From contig NZ_VDLV01000055.1 in assembly GCF_013608025.1 (NCBI RefSeq), forward strand, positions 210,884 through 274,883: a stretch of 64,000 nt of DNA. Reading direction: 5' to 3'. The notes beneath the pieces are model-generated. The model did not search any database and had not been told where the DNA came from. It saw only the letters and a list, made by a program, of their open reading frames with translations. Position 1 is the first letter of the stretch. Each line of letters begins with the position of its first letter. The position numbers were made by a program, and so were the translations under genes. The stretch is from Pseudomonas brassicacearum subsp. neoaurantiaca. GTDB lineage: Bacteria > Pseudomonadota > Gammaproteobacteria > Pseudomonadales > Pseudomonadaceae. Below are positions 34,835 through 43,968 of this stretch, one piece after another.

Positions 34835-35437
34835 CTATTTGGCCATGATCGCGACGAACAGCTCGGAATCGAGCAAACCCTGCAGCCATTCCTGTAGCCG
34901 AGGGTAGGGCGCCTGGGCGAACCATTGGCGATCGACATGGGCGAACTGGCGCACGAACGGCAGCAACGCCACGTCCGCCAGGCTCAGGTGAGTCGCTATC
35001 AGGAACGGTCGCGCTTGCAGCCGTTCTTCCAGTTTGCGCAGAAACACTCCGCCCTCATTCCGATAATGTTCCATCGGCTGTTCGGGATGACGCTCGGGGT
35101 ATTTGTAGCGGTTGAGGTGAAGCTTGAATACCTGGTCGTTTTCCTCGATCAGGTCTGCCGTTAACCGCTGGCCCTCGGGGTCGTCCGCCAGCCTCCAATC
35201 CTGCGGATCATGCCGGCCCAAGGCCCAGCGCATGATCTCGAGGCTTTCATCGATGACTCGCCCGTCGACGTGCAATACCGGCACCGTGCCTTTGCTCGAC
35301 AGCGCGAGCATTTCGGCGGGCTTGGCCTTGAGGCTGACTTCGACGATGTCCAAGGCGATAGCGCTGTAGCGCAACGCCATGCGCGCTCGCATGGCGTAGG
35401 GGCAGCGGCGGAAGGAATACAGCGTGGCGTGGCTCAT
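34835..35437 (-). CDS. Glutathione S-transferase family protein
   Basis: A 200-residue cytosolic protein with an N-terminal thioredoxin-like domain and a C-terminal helical GST domain. The active-site region SFRRCPYAMRARMAL has a glutaredoxin-like CPYA motif, so the catalytic residue is probably Cys, as in omega-type GSTs, with deglutathionylation more likely than conjugation. The glutathione-binding GTVPVLHVDGRVIDESLEI segment is present. Its ATG overlaps the stop of sbcC (ATGA), which makes it the last gene of the sbcD-sbcC operon. Confidence 0.88.
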   Translation of the reverse strand: MSHATLYSFRRCPYAMRARMALRYSAIALDIVEVSLKAKPAEMLALSSKGTVPVLHVDGRVIDESLEIMRWALGRHDPQDWRLADDPEGQRLTADLIEENDQVFKLHLNRYKYPERHPEQPMEHYRNEGGVFLRKLEERLQARPFLIATHLSLADVALLPFVRQFAHVDRQWFAQAPYPRLQEWLQGLLDSELFVAIMAK

Positions 35438-38400
35438 TTCACCTCCACCGTGCTCAGCCCGTTGCCTTGGCGACGCACCTGGATCTGCACCGGGATGCGT
35501 TCGTGCATTTCCTGCACATGGGAGATGACCGCGACCTTACGGCCTTGGGCCTGCAACCCATCGAGGGCGTCCATTGCCAGTTGCAGCGACTCGGGGTCGA
35601 GGCTGCCGAAGCCTTCGTCGATGAACAGCGATTCGATTCTCAGCGTGCTGGACGCCATCGACGCCAGGCCCAGCGCGAGGGCGAGGGAGACGAGGAAGGT
35701 TTCGCCGCCGGACAACGAATGCACCGAGCGCAGTTCGTCACCCATTTCGGTGTCCATCACCAGCAGCCCGAGCATGCTGCCGCCGCGCTTGAGGCGGTAG
35801 CGGCGAACCAATTGCCGCAACTGGGCGTTGGCGTGGTGCACCAGCAAATCGAGGTTGTACGCCTGGGCCAGTTTGCGGAAGCGGTCACCGGTGGCTGAGC
35901 CGATCAGCGCATCCAGGCGTGCCCAGCGCTGGTACTCGCTGTAGGCCTGCTCGATCTGCTGGGCCAGGGCCTGGTTGGCGTTCTGGCGGCGCTGGTCCTC
36001 GGCCTGCTCGGCACGCAGGTCCACACACTGCTGTTCACTGGCGGCAAATTGCTCGTGGAGCGTGGCGAGGGCATCGGCCAACTGTTCGGCTGGTAGATTG
36101 CCGTTGTCTTGCGCCTGGTGGTTGTGCAGCCGCTGCTCCCGTTCGGTGAGCAATACGCGGGCCTGCTCGATGGCTTTTTCGCTGTTGAGCAGGCGTTGTC
36201 GCAACTGCGCGACTTGCTGCTCATCAAGGCTGAGCAGGGCGTCGAGCGCCGTATCGTCCAGCTCCGGGTGAGAAGCGCGCCATTGGGCGATGCCCGCGGC
36301 CAAGGTCTGTTGTTCGGTCTCCAGGGCCTGGGCCTGTTCATGTCGAGCCTTGAGTTCGGCCGCCAGTTGCACGAGGTTGTTACGCAGGTCCTGCAACTGT
36401 TGATTGGCGCTGGCCTCGGCATGACGAGCCTGTTCCAGTGCCACGTCGAGTTGCTGCTGCCACTGTTCGGCGCTGGAGTGTTCGCCCAGCAGCCGCGTGA
36501 GTTTTTCCTGGCAGGCCTGTTGCTGTTCGACCAGGGCATTGAACTGCTGTTGTGCAGACTCCAATTGCTGCGCCCGGACCTGCTGGCGATCCTGCTCTTT
36601 CTCCAAGGCTTGCTGGCGCTGGAGTTGCTCGGCGAGTTCTTCGCGTTGCTGTTCCAGTTGCGCGAGGCGCTGGCTGATTCGTTGGTCAAGTTCCATGAAC
36701 GTGGCGGCCGGTTCGCTGCGCAGGGCCTGCAAGGTGTCGGCCGGCAATAGCACGCTGAAGTGCTCGAGCTCCTCGTCCAGGCGTTGGCGATCCCGGGCCA
36801 GTTCATGTTGCTGGTTGCTCAGGTGCTGCGACGCCTGCTGGCTGGCTGTCTCTGCATCGTGCAATTGCTGGGTCAGTCGCGCGGCGTCCTGTTGCAGGGT
36901 GAGCAGGGCGGCCTGGCGTTGTTCGTCCTGGCTGATGCGCAGTTGCAGTTGGCTGGTTTGCTGGCCCAGCCAGGCGTCGCGTTTGGGCGAATCCTGGGCC
37001 AGCATTTGCGCCGCCAGCGGGTGGGCTTCAAGGCTTGGCGCCAAGCTCTGATGCTGGGTGGCGAGCTGTTCCTGCTGTTGTTTGAACTCCTTGAGCTGGG
37101 CGATGACGCCGCTGTATTGCGCCCTGAGATCGATGACTTTTTCGTTGAGCAGGTCCACCGCCTTGCGGGCATTGGCTTCTTCGCTTTCATCGAAGCGACC
37201 GAGGCTCTGCAGCAGCGCTTCGGGCTGATGGTAAGGATGCTCGACGCTGCCGCACACCGGGCAGGGTTGGTTGTCCTGCAATTGTTCGCGCAGTTGCTCG
37301 ACGCTTTCGCTGCGGGCCAGGCGCTGGCGTTCCAGCAGCTCGCGGGTCACGGTCAGGGTCTGTTCGGCGATGGTCAGCTCGGCCTTGGCTTCTCCGCCTT
37401 CACGCACCAGTCGGTCACGCTCCTGCAAGGCGCGCTGCTGGCGTTGCTCAAGCTCCGCGCTGCGTTTGTCCAGTTCCTGCTGGCTGGCCCACAACCGAGC
37501 CAGGTCCTCGAACGCGCGCAGTTGCTTGCGGTTGTCCTGCAAGAGGTTGCCGAGCAACTGGATCTGTTCGGCCACCGCCTGCGGTTCGGCGCCAGCTTCC
37601 TTGTAGAGCACCTCAAGGTCTTGGCGACGGCTGGCAAGATCCTCGGCGGCACGCGCCGCGTTGTGTTCCAACAGCGCCAGTTCGTCCTGGCCCTTGTTCA
37701 GTCGGTTACCGATCAGCATCAATTGTTGAAGGCGATCGCGATAGGCGCCCCAGGCATCGCTCAGTGGTGAGAGTCCGGTGCTTTGTTCCAGTTCACCGGC
37801 GATCCGTTGCAGGCGTTCACCCACCTGTCGTTGTTGCTCCAGCAACGTGTCGAGGGTGCGTTGGCCGTCGGTGCAAGCCAGTTGGGCCTGTTGCAGGTGT
37901 TCGGCGCGCTGGCCGGCTTCCTGAGTCAGGCGAGCGAGGCTGCTTTGTTCATCGAACGCCTGGCGCAGCAGGGGCGCGTTGTCGGTGCTCTGCTGGCGGG
38001 CCGCGACCAGTGCCAGTTGCGCCACGCCCAGGCCTTTTTCCAATTCGCCCTGTTGTTCATGCAACTCGACTTGCTGCTGGGTGAGTTGTTGGATCTTGAC
38101 CGCCAGCGGCTCGAATTGCCGGGCCAGTTCCGCCTGCCGGATGAACTGATGCCGCTGCGGCGCCAGTTGTTCCAGGCGGATCAGCTTCAGGCGTTCATCG
38201 GCCTGCGCCTCCCAATCGGCCTGGGCTTGTTGCAGTTGCTCGGCGGCGCCGGCCTGTTCGTCCTGCAACTGGCGCAGGTCCTTGAGCCAGGTTTGTTGCT
38301 GCTCCAGTTGCTTGAGCTGCGCCTGTTGGGTCTTGAGTGCTTGCTGGGCCTGGTTGACGCGCTCATCCAGCTCGGCGCGGGCCTCGGGGGCCAGGGGCGT

Positions 38401-39075
38401 GACGCCGCTGGCCTGGTCCTGCAACTGCTTGTGGGTTTCCTTGGCCTGCTTGGCCTTGTCAAAGGCACGACGGCCGAGGCGGGTATACAGGGCAGTGTCG
38501 GTGAGTTTTTCCAGCAGTTCGCTACGGTCGTTGTCGTCGGCCTTGAGGAACGCACTGAACTCGCTCTGTGCCAGCAACACGGCGCGGGTGAACTGCTCGA
38601 AATTCAGGCCGAGGGCGGCTTCGAGTTGGGCCTTGTATTCGCCTTTCTGGCTGGCCAATAGCTGATCGTTGTCCAGATCCCGCAGGCTCTGGCGACTGGC
38701 TTGCAGCTTGCCGGAGGCTTTTTCCCGGGCGCGATTGGCCTCCCAGCGGGCCCGGTAGCGGCGACCGTCGATGCCGCGAAAATCCACTTCGGCATAACCG
38801 TCGCCAGTGCCTCGACGCAGCAGCGTGCGCGGATCGCCCGTGGCGATTTCACCGTCGGCGTCTGGCACCTTGGCGTCACGACCGGTGTTGTTCAGACGCG
38901 GCACAGCGCCGAACAACGCCAGGCACAAGGCATCGAGCAGCGTGCTCTTGCCGGCGCCCGTGGGGCCGGTGATGGCGAAAAGGCCGGCGCTGGCCAGCGG
39001 CTCGGCAGTGAAATCGATTTCAAAAGGCCCGGCCAGGGACGCAAGGTTCTTGAGGCGGATGGCGAGGATCTTCAT
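35434..39075 (-). CDS. sbcC: Nuclease SbcCD subunit C (SMC-like ATPase)
   Basis: ATPase subunit of the SbcCD (Mre11-Rad50-type) nuclease, which opens hairpins and protein-blocked DNA ends. The 1213-residue protein has Walker A GPTGAGKST at 37-45, two long coiled coils, and the zinc-hook CPVCG near residue 604. The ABC signature HSLSGGETF and Walker B LFIDEGFGSLD are near the C-terminus. It overlaps sbcD by ATGA at its start and the GST gene by ATGA at its end. Confidence 0.96.
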   Translation of the reverse strand: MKILAIRLKNLASLAGPFEIDFTAEPLASAGLFAITGPTGAGKSTLLDALCLALFGAVPRLNNTGRDAKVPDADGEIATGDPRTLLRRGTGDGYAEVDFRGIDGRRYRARWEANRAREKASGKLQASRQSLRDLDNDQLLASQKGEYKAQLEAALGLNFEQFTRAVLLAQSEFSAFLKADDNDRSELLEKLTDTALYTRLGRRAFDKAKQAKETHKQLQDQASGVTPLAPEARAELDERVNQAQQALKTQQAQLKQLEQQQTWLKDLRQLQDEQAGAAEQLQQAQADWEAQADERLKLIRLEQLAPQRHQFIRQAELARQFEPLAVKIQQLTQQQVELHEQQGELEKGLGVAQLALVAARQQSTDNAPLLRQAFDEQSSLARLTQEAGQRAEHLQQAQLACTDGQRTLDTLLEQQRQVGERLQRIAGELEQSTGLSPLSDAWGAYRDRLQQLMLIGNRLNKGQDELALLEHNAARAAEDLASRRQDLEVLYKEAGAEPQAVAEQIQLLGNLLQDNRKQLRAFEDLARLWASQQELDKRSAELEQRQQRALQERDRLVREGGEAKAELTIAEQTLTVTRELLERQRLARSESVEQLREQLQDNQPCPVCGSVEHPYHQPEALLQSLGRFDESEEANARKAVDLLNEKVIDLRAQYSGVIAQLKEFKQQQEQLATQHQSLAPSLEAHPLAAQMLAQDSPKRDAWLGQQTSQLQLRISQDEQRQAALLTLQQDAARLTQQLHDAETASQQASQHLSNQQHELARDRQRLDEELEHFSVLLPADTLQALRSEPAATFMELDQRISQRLAQLEQQREELAEQLQRQQALEKEQDRQQVRAQQLESAQQQFNALVEQQQACQEKLTRLLGEHSSAEQWQQQLDVALEQARHAEASANQQLQDLRNNLVQLAAELKARHEQAQALETEQQTLAAGIAQWRASHPELDDTALDALLSLDEQQVAQLRQRLLNSEKAIEQARVLLTEREQRLHNHQAQDNGNLPAEQLADALATLHEQFAASEQQCVDLRAEQAEDQRRQNANQALAQQIEQAYSEYQRWARLDALIGSATGDRFRKLAQAYNLDLLVHHANAQLRQLVRRYRLKRGGSMLGLLVMDTEMGDELRSVHSLSGGETFLVSLALALGLASMASSTLRIESLFIDEGFGSLDPESLQLAMDALDGLQAQGRKVAVISHVQEMHERIPVQIQVRRQGNGLSTVEVK

Positions 39076-40316
39076 GGCTGTTCGCTCTCCATCTGTACGT
39101 CCTGCAAGAGCACGGCGAAATCCTTCAGCGTTTGCTCGTCGACTTCGCTGCCGTAGGTGTCCTGCCAGGCGCGGCTGAACAAATCTTGCGGGCTGAGCTG
39201 ATCCAGTTCGATCAACGTGGCACCTTCATCGGCGCCTGCGGAGGCGCCGTTGCCGGCGTACTCGGCGGCGATTCGCACCAGCCGCACGGCTTTGCCTTGC
39301 AGGGCCGTTTCCACTTGATGACGCAGGTCGGGTTGCGGCTCGTCGAGGCGCACCCGCACCTCCAGCCAGGGTTGGCGCTGGACATCGGCCAGCAGATCGA
39401 TATCGGGCAAATCCTTGAGTTGCACCAGGACATCGGCCAGCGGTGCCGGGCCCAGGCGTTGCAGGTTGACGGCGCGGGGAATCAGCCGTGGCTCGACGTT
39501 CAGCAGTTTTTCGCCGTCGAGGGTGATGTCGAGGATCTGATGCTGATAGCCGATTTCCGAGAACGACAGCGGGATGGGCGATCCGCTGTAGCGAATGCGC
39601 GTTTCCCCATTGACCTTCTGTGGCTTGTGCAAGTGTCCGAGGGCGACATAGGTGATGCTCGGGCCAAACAGGCTGGCGGGCAGGGCTTCGGCATTGCCGA
39701 TGATCAGGCTGCGCTCGGAATCCTCCGACACCGAGCCGCCGGCCATGTGCGCATGGCTGACAGCGATCAGTGCCTGGCCTTTCTTGCGCTTGGCGTTGGC
39801 GGCAGCGATCAGCCATTCATGGACCTGGCCAATGCCCCGCAAATAATCATCTCCCAACTGCGCGCCCGTGACCTCGGCCGGCCGCAGGAACGGCAGCGCC
39901 AGGCACCACGCCCGGACCTTGCCCTTGGCGTCTGGCAATGGCAGCAACAGGCGCTCGACGTCCAGTTGTCCATCGTCCAGCCACAACACCCGGCCCAGGG
40001 CATGGGTGCGCAAGCGGCGCATCAACGGCGCCGGCAATTCGATGCGCGAGCCGGAGTCATGATTGCCAGCGATCATGACGATGGTCAGGTTGGCGTTTTG
40101 TTCGTGGGCACTGACGATGAAGTCGTACAGCCGTTCCTGGGCTTTGACCGGCGGGTTGACCGTGTCGAAGATATCGCCGGCAATCAGCAGCACGTCAGGT
40201 TTTTCGCTGGCCAGCTGACGCAGCAGCCAGTCAAGGAAACAGGCATGCTCGAAGTCGCGATCCTGACCGTGGAGGTTTTGCCCCAGGTGCCAGTCGGAGG
40301 TGTGAAACAGACGCAA
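39072..40316 (-). CDS. sbcD: Nuclease SbcCD subunit D (Mre11-like)
   Basis: Metallophosphoesterase subunit of SbcCD, giving the double-strand exonuclease and hairpin endonuclease activity. The phosphoesterase motifs TSDWHLGQ, IAGDIFDT, IAGNHDSG, VSHAHMAGG and ALGHLHKPQ are all seen. The 414-residue protein most likely starts at a TTG at 40316, preceded by GGAG six bases upstream, since conserved sequence (RLFHTSDWHLG) begins right there; no ATG is close. It heads the sbcD-sbcC-GST operon. Confidence 0.94.
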   Translation of the reverse strand: MRLFHTSDWHLGQNLHGQDRDFEHACFLDWLLRQLASEKPDVLLIAGDIFDTVNPPVKAQERLYDFIVSAHEQNANLTIVMIAGNHDSGSRIELPAPLMRRLRTHALGRVLWLDDGQLDVERLLLPLPDAKGKVRAWCLALPFLRPAEVTGAQLGDDYLRGIGQVHEWLIAAANAKRKKGQALIAVSHAHMAGGSVSEDSERSLIIGNAEALPASLFGPSITYVALGHLHKPQKVNGETRIRYSGSPIPLSFSEIGYQHQILDITLDGEKLLNVEPRLIPRAVNLQRLGPAPLADVLVQLKDLPDIDLLADVQRQPWLEVRVRLDEPQPDLRHQVETALQGKAVRLVRIAAEYAGNGASAGADEGATLIELDQLSPQDLFSRAWQDTYGSEVDEQTLKDFAVLLQDVQMESEQP

Positions 40317-40433
40317 GGCAGACTCCAGAAACAGACGATGGCCGCGGGAATATGAGCGGCGCAAAGATGCAGAGTTTACTGGGAAACGCAGGGGAGGGGC
40401 TGTTCAACTTTGTCGAATGGACTGGCGCGGCTC

Positions 40434-40581
40434 TTGTGGCGAGGGGATTTAGCGAAACGTCGCACCGCCCCGCTGGGTTGCGAAGCAGCCCCAACAGCAG
40501 CGACTCAATCTATCAGGCACTCCGAGTTGCCTGGCTTGGGAGTGCTGCGCACTCCAGCGGGGATAAATCCCCTCGCCACAA
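40434..40581. repeat. REP pair, type C, left half degenerate
   Basis: The right half reads CCAGCGGGGATAAATCCCC to 40581. The left half begins TTGTGGCGAGGGGATTTA but is then interrupted by AGCGAAACGTCGCACCGC before CCCCGCTGG. A regular copy of the same type C is at 63353-63484. The rest of the gap 40317-40600 has no gene. Confidence 0.8.
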
Positions 40582-40600
40582 GAAGCCGGTGCTACACCCG

Positions 40601-42238
40601 TTATTTGGGGTAGAGCGGCGGCAAGCTTGAATCACTGGCGCCGTCCGGCCTTCCCTCAAGCGGCGGAATGGCGCGGATGGCCCGCCATAAGTCCTCGCCT
40701 TGCCAGTGCTGGCCGGTTTCGCTGTAGAGGGCGCCGTTCAAGCCGTCGAGGGCGTCGGACAGCGGTACGAAACGCGCGGCCATGTCGGCGAGGGTCTCCG
40801 GTTGCTGCCGGGCCCAGGCGTCCAATGCCTGGCGAGTGGCGTGCGGGTCGTTGGCCAGGCAGGCCCGCTTGAGGTCGTCCAGCAGGGTGCGCGGGCTGGG
40901 CCCGGCCTGGGTCGAGCGCAGCACCGCCGGTTGCCAGCGGGCACGCCACCACAGGCCGAAACCGAGCAGCGTCGTACAGGCGAGGATGAGCGTGCTCAAC
41001 TGCCAATACCACAGCGCCTCGCTGTCAACCGTCGTCACGATCTGGGTCGTGCCCGCCGGGGTGTCGACCATCAGGCTCGGGTTGTTCGCCACTTGCAGGG
41101 TCCGCGCGGGCAGGCTGGTGCGGTCCAGGTGATCTTCCAGGGTGTTCCACCAGACCACTTCCACCGGCGGCAATTCGATGGTGCCGCTGCGGTTGGGCAC
41201 CAGGGCTTCACGGTCTTCGCGGCTGCCCACCAGGCCGCGTTCGCTGCTGCGGCTGCTGAGTACCGGTTGGTCGGGGTAACGCCGCAGGCCGTTGATTTCG
41301 GTCGCTGGCAGCGGCGGCAACTGGGCGCTGGTCAAGCCTTCGGCTTCCAGGGTCAGGCTGCGGGTCAACGAGTCGCCGACCTGGCTGTGGGTCGGTTCCG
41401 GGCTCCAGCTTTCGCTCAACGAAAGGCTGCGGGCCGGAAGCCAGGGGAGATCGGCCGGGTAGCTGGCGGGCTTGGGCTTGACGGTCAGCATCAGTTGCGT
41501 GGAGCTCACGCGCATCAGTTGGCCGGGCTTGGCCCCTGGCGATGCGGTGCCCTGGGCCACCGGCTCGACCAGCGTGGCGCTGAAGGTCTGGGCCGGGATC
41601 GCCAGTTCGCCGCTGCGCTGCGGGTAGATGCCGTAACGCAGTTCGATCACGCCGTGGCGTACGTCGTTGATGACTTTTTCATAGGTGCGGGATTCGCCCA
41701 GTTGCTCGGTGCGAGCATCCGGGATATGCAGCGGTGTCAGGCTGCTGTCGTCGTACAGCGACACCGAATGGTAGATGCGCAAGGTCAGGATCGCCTGGGC
41801 CTGTACGTACACTTCGGTCTGGTCGAGGCTGGCCTCGATGAATACCGGTTCGAGGATGCCGGAGGCGTTGCGGGTTTCGCTCTCGATCACTTGCAATGTG
41901 ATTGGCTGGCTGGTCACTTCGCCCAATTGCAGAGCGGGAATGACCACGGTGCCGCTCTGGCGCGGCAGCAGCGTCACGATCCAGCGCGTGGTGGCGCGAT
42001 TCTCGCCGTCGAGGGTGGTCAATTGGTTGACCTGGCGAGTGCCCCGGACATCGAACAGCGCCTGCAGCGGGCTCAGGTCGGGTTTGCCGAACAGCGTGGC
42101 ATCGTTGGATTCCAGCGTCAGCTCGACGGTCTCCCCGGAGTTCAACCGGCTGCGATCCACGCTGGCAGTCAACTGCGCGGCCTGGGACCCGGCAGTCCAG
42201 AGCAGCAAGGCGAGGAGGTAGGCGGTGAAGCGGGTCAT
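40601..42238 (-). CDS. batD: BatD-like protein (aerotolerance operon)
   Basis: A 545-residue membrane-anchored protein with a signal peptide (MTRFTAYLLALLLWTAGSQA). A large periplasmic region of beta-sandwich repeats begins LTASVDRSRLNSGETVELTLES, and one membrane helix lies near residue 425 (LSTLILACTTLLGFGLWW). A short cytoplasmic C-terminal domain follows. This matches BatD (oxygen-tolerance protein). It is the last gene of the moxR-bat operon and overlaps batB by ATGA. Confidence 0.87.
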   Translation of the reverse strand: MTRFTAYLLALLLWTAGSQAAQLTASVDRSRLNSGETVELTLESNDATLFGKPDLSPLQALFDVRGTRQVNQLTTLDGENRATTRWIVTLLPRQSGTVVIPALQLGEVTSQPITLQVIESETRNASGILEPVFIEASLDQTEVYVQAQAILTLRIYHSVSLYDDSSLTPLHIPDARTEQLGESRTYEKVINDVRHGVIELRYGIYPQRSGELAIPAQTFSATLVEPVAQGTASPGAKPGQLMRVSSTQLMLTVKPKPASYPADLPWLPARSLSLSESWSPEPTHSQVGDSLTRSLTLEAEGLTSAQLPPLPATEINGLRRYPDQPVLSSRSSERGLVGSREDREALVPNRSGTIELPPVEVVWWNTLEDHLDRTSLPARTLQVANNPSLMVDTPAGTTQIVTTVDSEALWYWQLSTLILACTTLLGFGLWWRARWQPAVLRSTQAGPSPRTLLDDLKRACLANDPHATRQALDAWARQQPETLADMAARFVPLSDALDGLNGALYSETGQHWQGEDLWRAIRAIPPLEGRPDGASDSSLPPLYPK

Positions 42239-43968
42239 GGGTGTTTTCCCTGGGCCTGATGGCTTTGCTGTTCATACCAGAATTTTCGCCGAAGCAGTTC
42301 GCCGGGGTTGTCCGGGATCTGGCGCAGCCATTGTTCCAGCGCCTGGCGTTGTTCTTCGTCGTTGCGTTGACCCGCGGCCGGGCGAAGCGGCGGGGTAGTG
42401 GTCTGCTCGTCGGGCAATTCGCTGCCCGGCACATCCTGGGCGCCGGACGGTGGAGCCTCGTTCGCCTGGGCGTCGTCCGGCGCGGCGGTCGCTTCGGAGG
42501 AAGGATGGCCCTGCTCGGACGATTGGCTCGGCCTGTCGGTCTGCTGCGGTTCCTCGGTGGGAGGCGGTTCCGGGTTCTCGGCAGGCTTGGGGGTGTCCGC
42601 TGGCGGAACCTGTTCTTGCAGCAAGCTTTCCACCAGCGCCTTGTTGGTTTGCGCAGGGCGCAGGTCCGGTTGCAATTCCAGGGCCTGCTCATAGGCGTCG
42701 ATCGCGGCGTCCAGTTCGCCGCTGCGGGCCAGGGCGTTACCGCGATTGTAGTGGGCGCGGGCGTCGTTGCCTTCGGCAAAGCGCTGGGCGGCTTCGCTGT
42801 ACCGGCCGGCTTCGTACAGGGCGACCCCTTGCCATTGGCTGTCCTGGAAATGCGCGGCGGCCTCGGCCGGGCGCTTTTGCTTGAGCAGGTGTTGGCCCTG
42901 TTGATCCGGGCGCAACCATAAATCCTCGAACTCGAAGGCGTGGCCCGTCTGCGGCAATACCAACAGCAACGGCAGGCAGAAAAGCCAACCGCGCCGCCCG
43001 GCACACGCTGCCAGCAACAACAGCGGCAACAGCAGCCAATAACCCTGGTCGGCCCAGGTGTCCAGGCGCAGTTTCTGGCCGTCGCTGCGCAAGTGTCGCG
43101 GTCCTTCCAGCAGGCCCAGGCCGCGCAGGTCCCGGTCATCCAGGCGTGCCGGACGGTAGCGGCCGTCCAGCTCATTGACGAAGGACTTGAGGCCCGGACT
43201 GTCCAGGCGCGGCACCAGGATCGCGCCCTTGGCATCCTTCAGATAACTGCCGTCATCCTGGGCCACTGGTGCGCCTTCCCGGGTACCGATGCCGAGCATC
43301 AGCAGGTTTGTGGCGGAGCCGTCCAGGACCTGGCGAATGCCCTGGCGTTCTTCTTCGTTCAGGGAAGAACCGATCAGCAGGATCCGTCCATGACCAAGCC
43401 CGGCCTGGTCCAGCAGGGCCATGGCCTTGACCACGGCCAGGTCGGCGCGGTGGCCGGCTTGGGGCATGATCGACGGTTTCAAGGCTTCGAGCAGGTTGGC
43501 GCTGGTGGCGAGGTCATCCGACAGCGGGACGAGGGCGTGCGCACTGCCTGAGTAAACGATGATCGCGGTCTGCGCGTCGCTGCGGCTATGCAGCACGTCC
43601 AGCACCTTGCGCCGCGCTTGCTCCAGGCGCGTGGGCGGGACGTCGGTGGCGAGCATCTCCGGGGTCAGTTCGAGGATGACCACCAGCGGATCGGCGGGTT
43701 TCTGGCTGGTCTCTTCGACACGCGTCCAGCTGGGGCCGAGCAAGGCCAGCACCATCAACAGCCAGCCTAGCCCGAGGGCAATCCACGGCAGTTTGCTTTC
43801 ACGACCGCTGCCGCCGCTGAGCAGCACTGCGTGAAAGGCCGCAGGCAAGATCATCTGCCAGCGGCCCACGCGTTTCTGACGGTGCCACAACTGCCAGAGC
43901 AGCCAGCCCAGCAAGGGCAGCAACAGGATAAAACCGGGGCGCAGCCAGTGCGGCCAGAGCGCGATCAT
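42235..43968 (-). CDS. BatB/BatC-type VWA-TPR membrane protein with altered MIDAS
   Basis: A 577-residue protein joining a VWA domain (BatB-like) to TPR repeats (BatC-like). Two N-terminal membrane helices (residues 10-27 and 62-78) precede the VWA domain. A hydrophobic pair follows near residues 305-340, then TPR units such as ARAHYNRGNALARSGELDAAI at about 395-430. The tail is Pro/Gln/Glu-rich and probably disordered. The metal-binding DxSxS of VWA domains reads ELTPE at 100-104, so metal binding is doubtful. The start at 43968 overlaps batA by ATGA. Confidence 0.85.
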   Translation of the reverse strand: MIALWPHWLRPGFILLLPLLGWLLWQLWHRQKRVGRWQMILPAAFHAVLLSGGSGRESKLPWIALGLGWLLMVLALLGPSWTRVEETSQKPADPLVVILELTPEMLATDVPPTRLEQARRKVLDVLHSRSDAQTAIIVYSGSAHALVPLSDDLATSANLLEALKPSIMPQAGHRADLAVVKAMALLDQAGLGHGRILLIGSSLNEEERQGIRQVLDGSATNLLMLGIGTREGAPVAQDDGSYLKDAKGAILVPRLDSPGLKSFVNELDGRYRPARLDDRDLRGLGLLEGPRHLRSDGQKLRLDTWADQGYWLLLPLLLLAACAGRRGWLFCLPLLLVLPQTGHAFEFEDLWLRPDQQGQHLLKQKRPAEAAAHFQDSQWQGVALYEAGRYSEAAQRFAEGNDARAHYNRGNALARSGELDAAIDAYEQALELQPDLRPAQTNKALVESLLQEQVPPADTPKPAENPEPPPTEEPQQTDRPSQSSEQGHPSSEATAAPDDAQANEAPPSGAQDVPGSELPDEQTTTPPLRPAAGQRNDEEQRQALEQWLRQIPDNPGELLRRKFWYEQQSHQAQGKHP

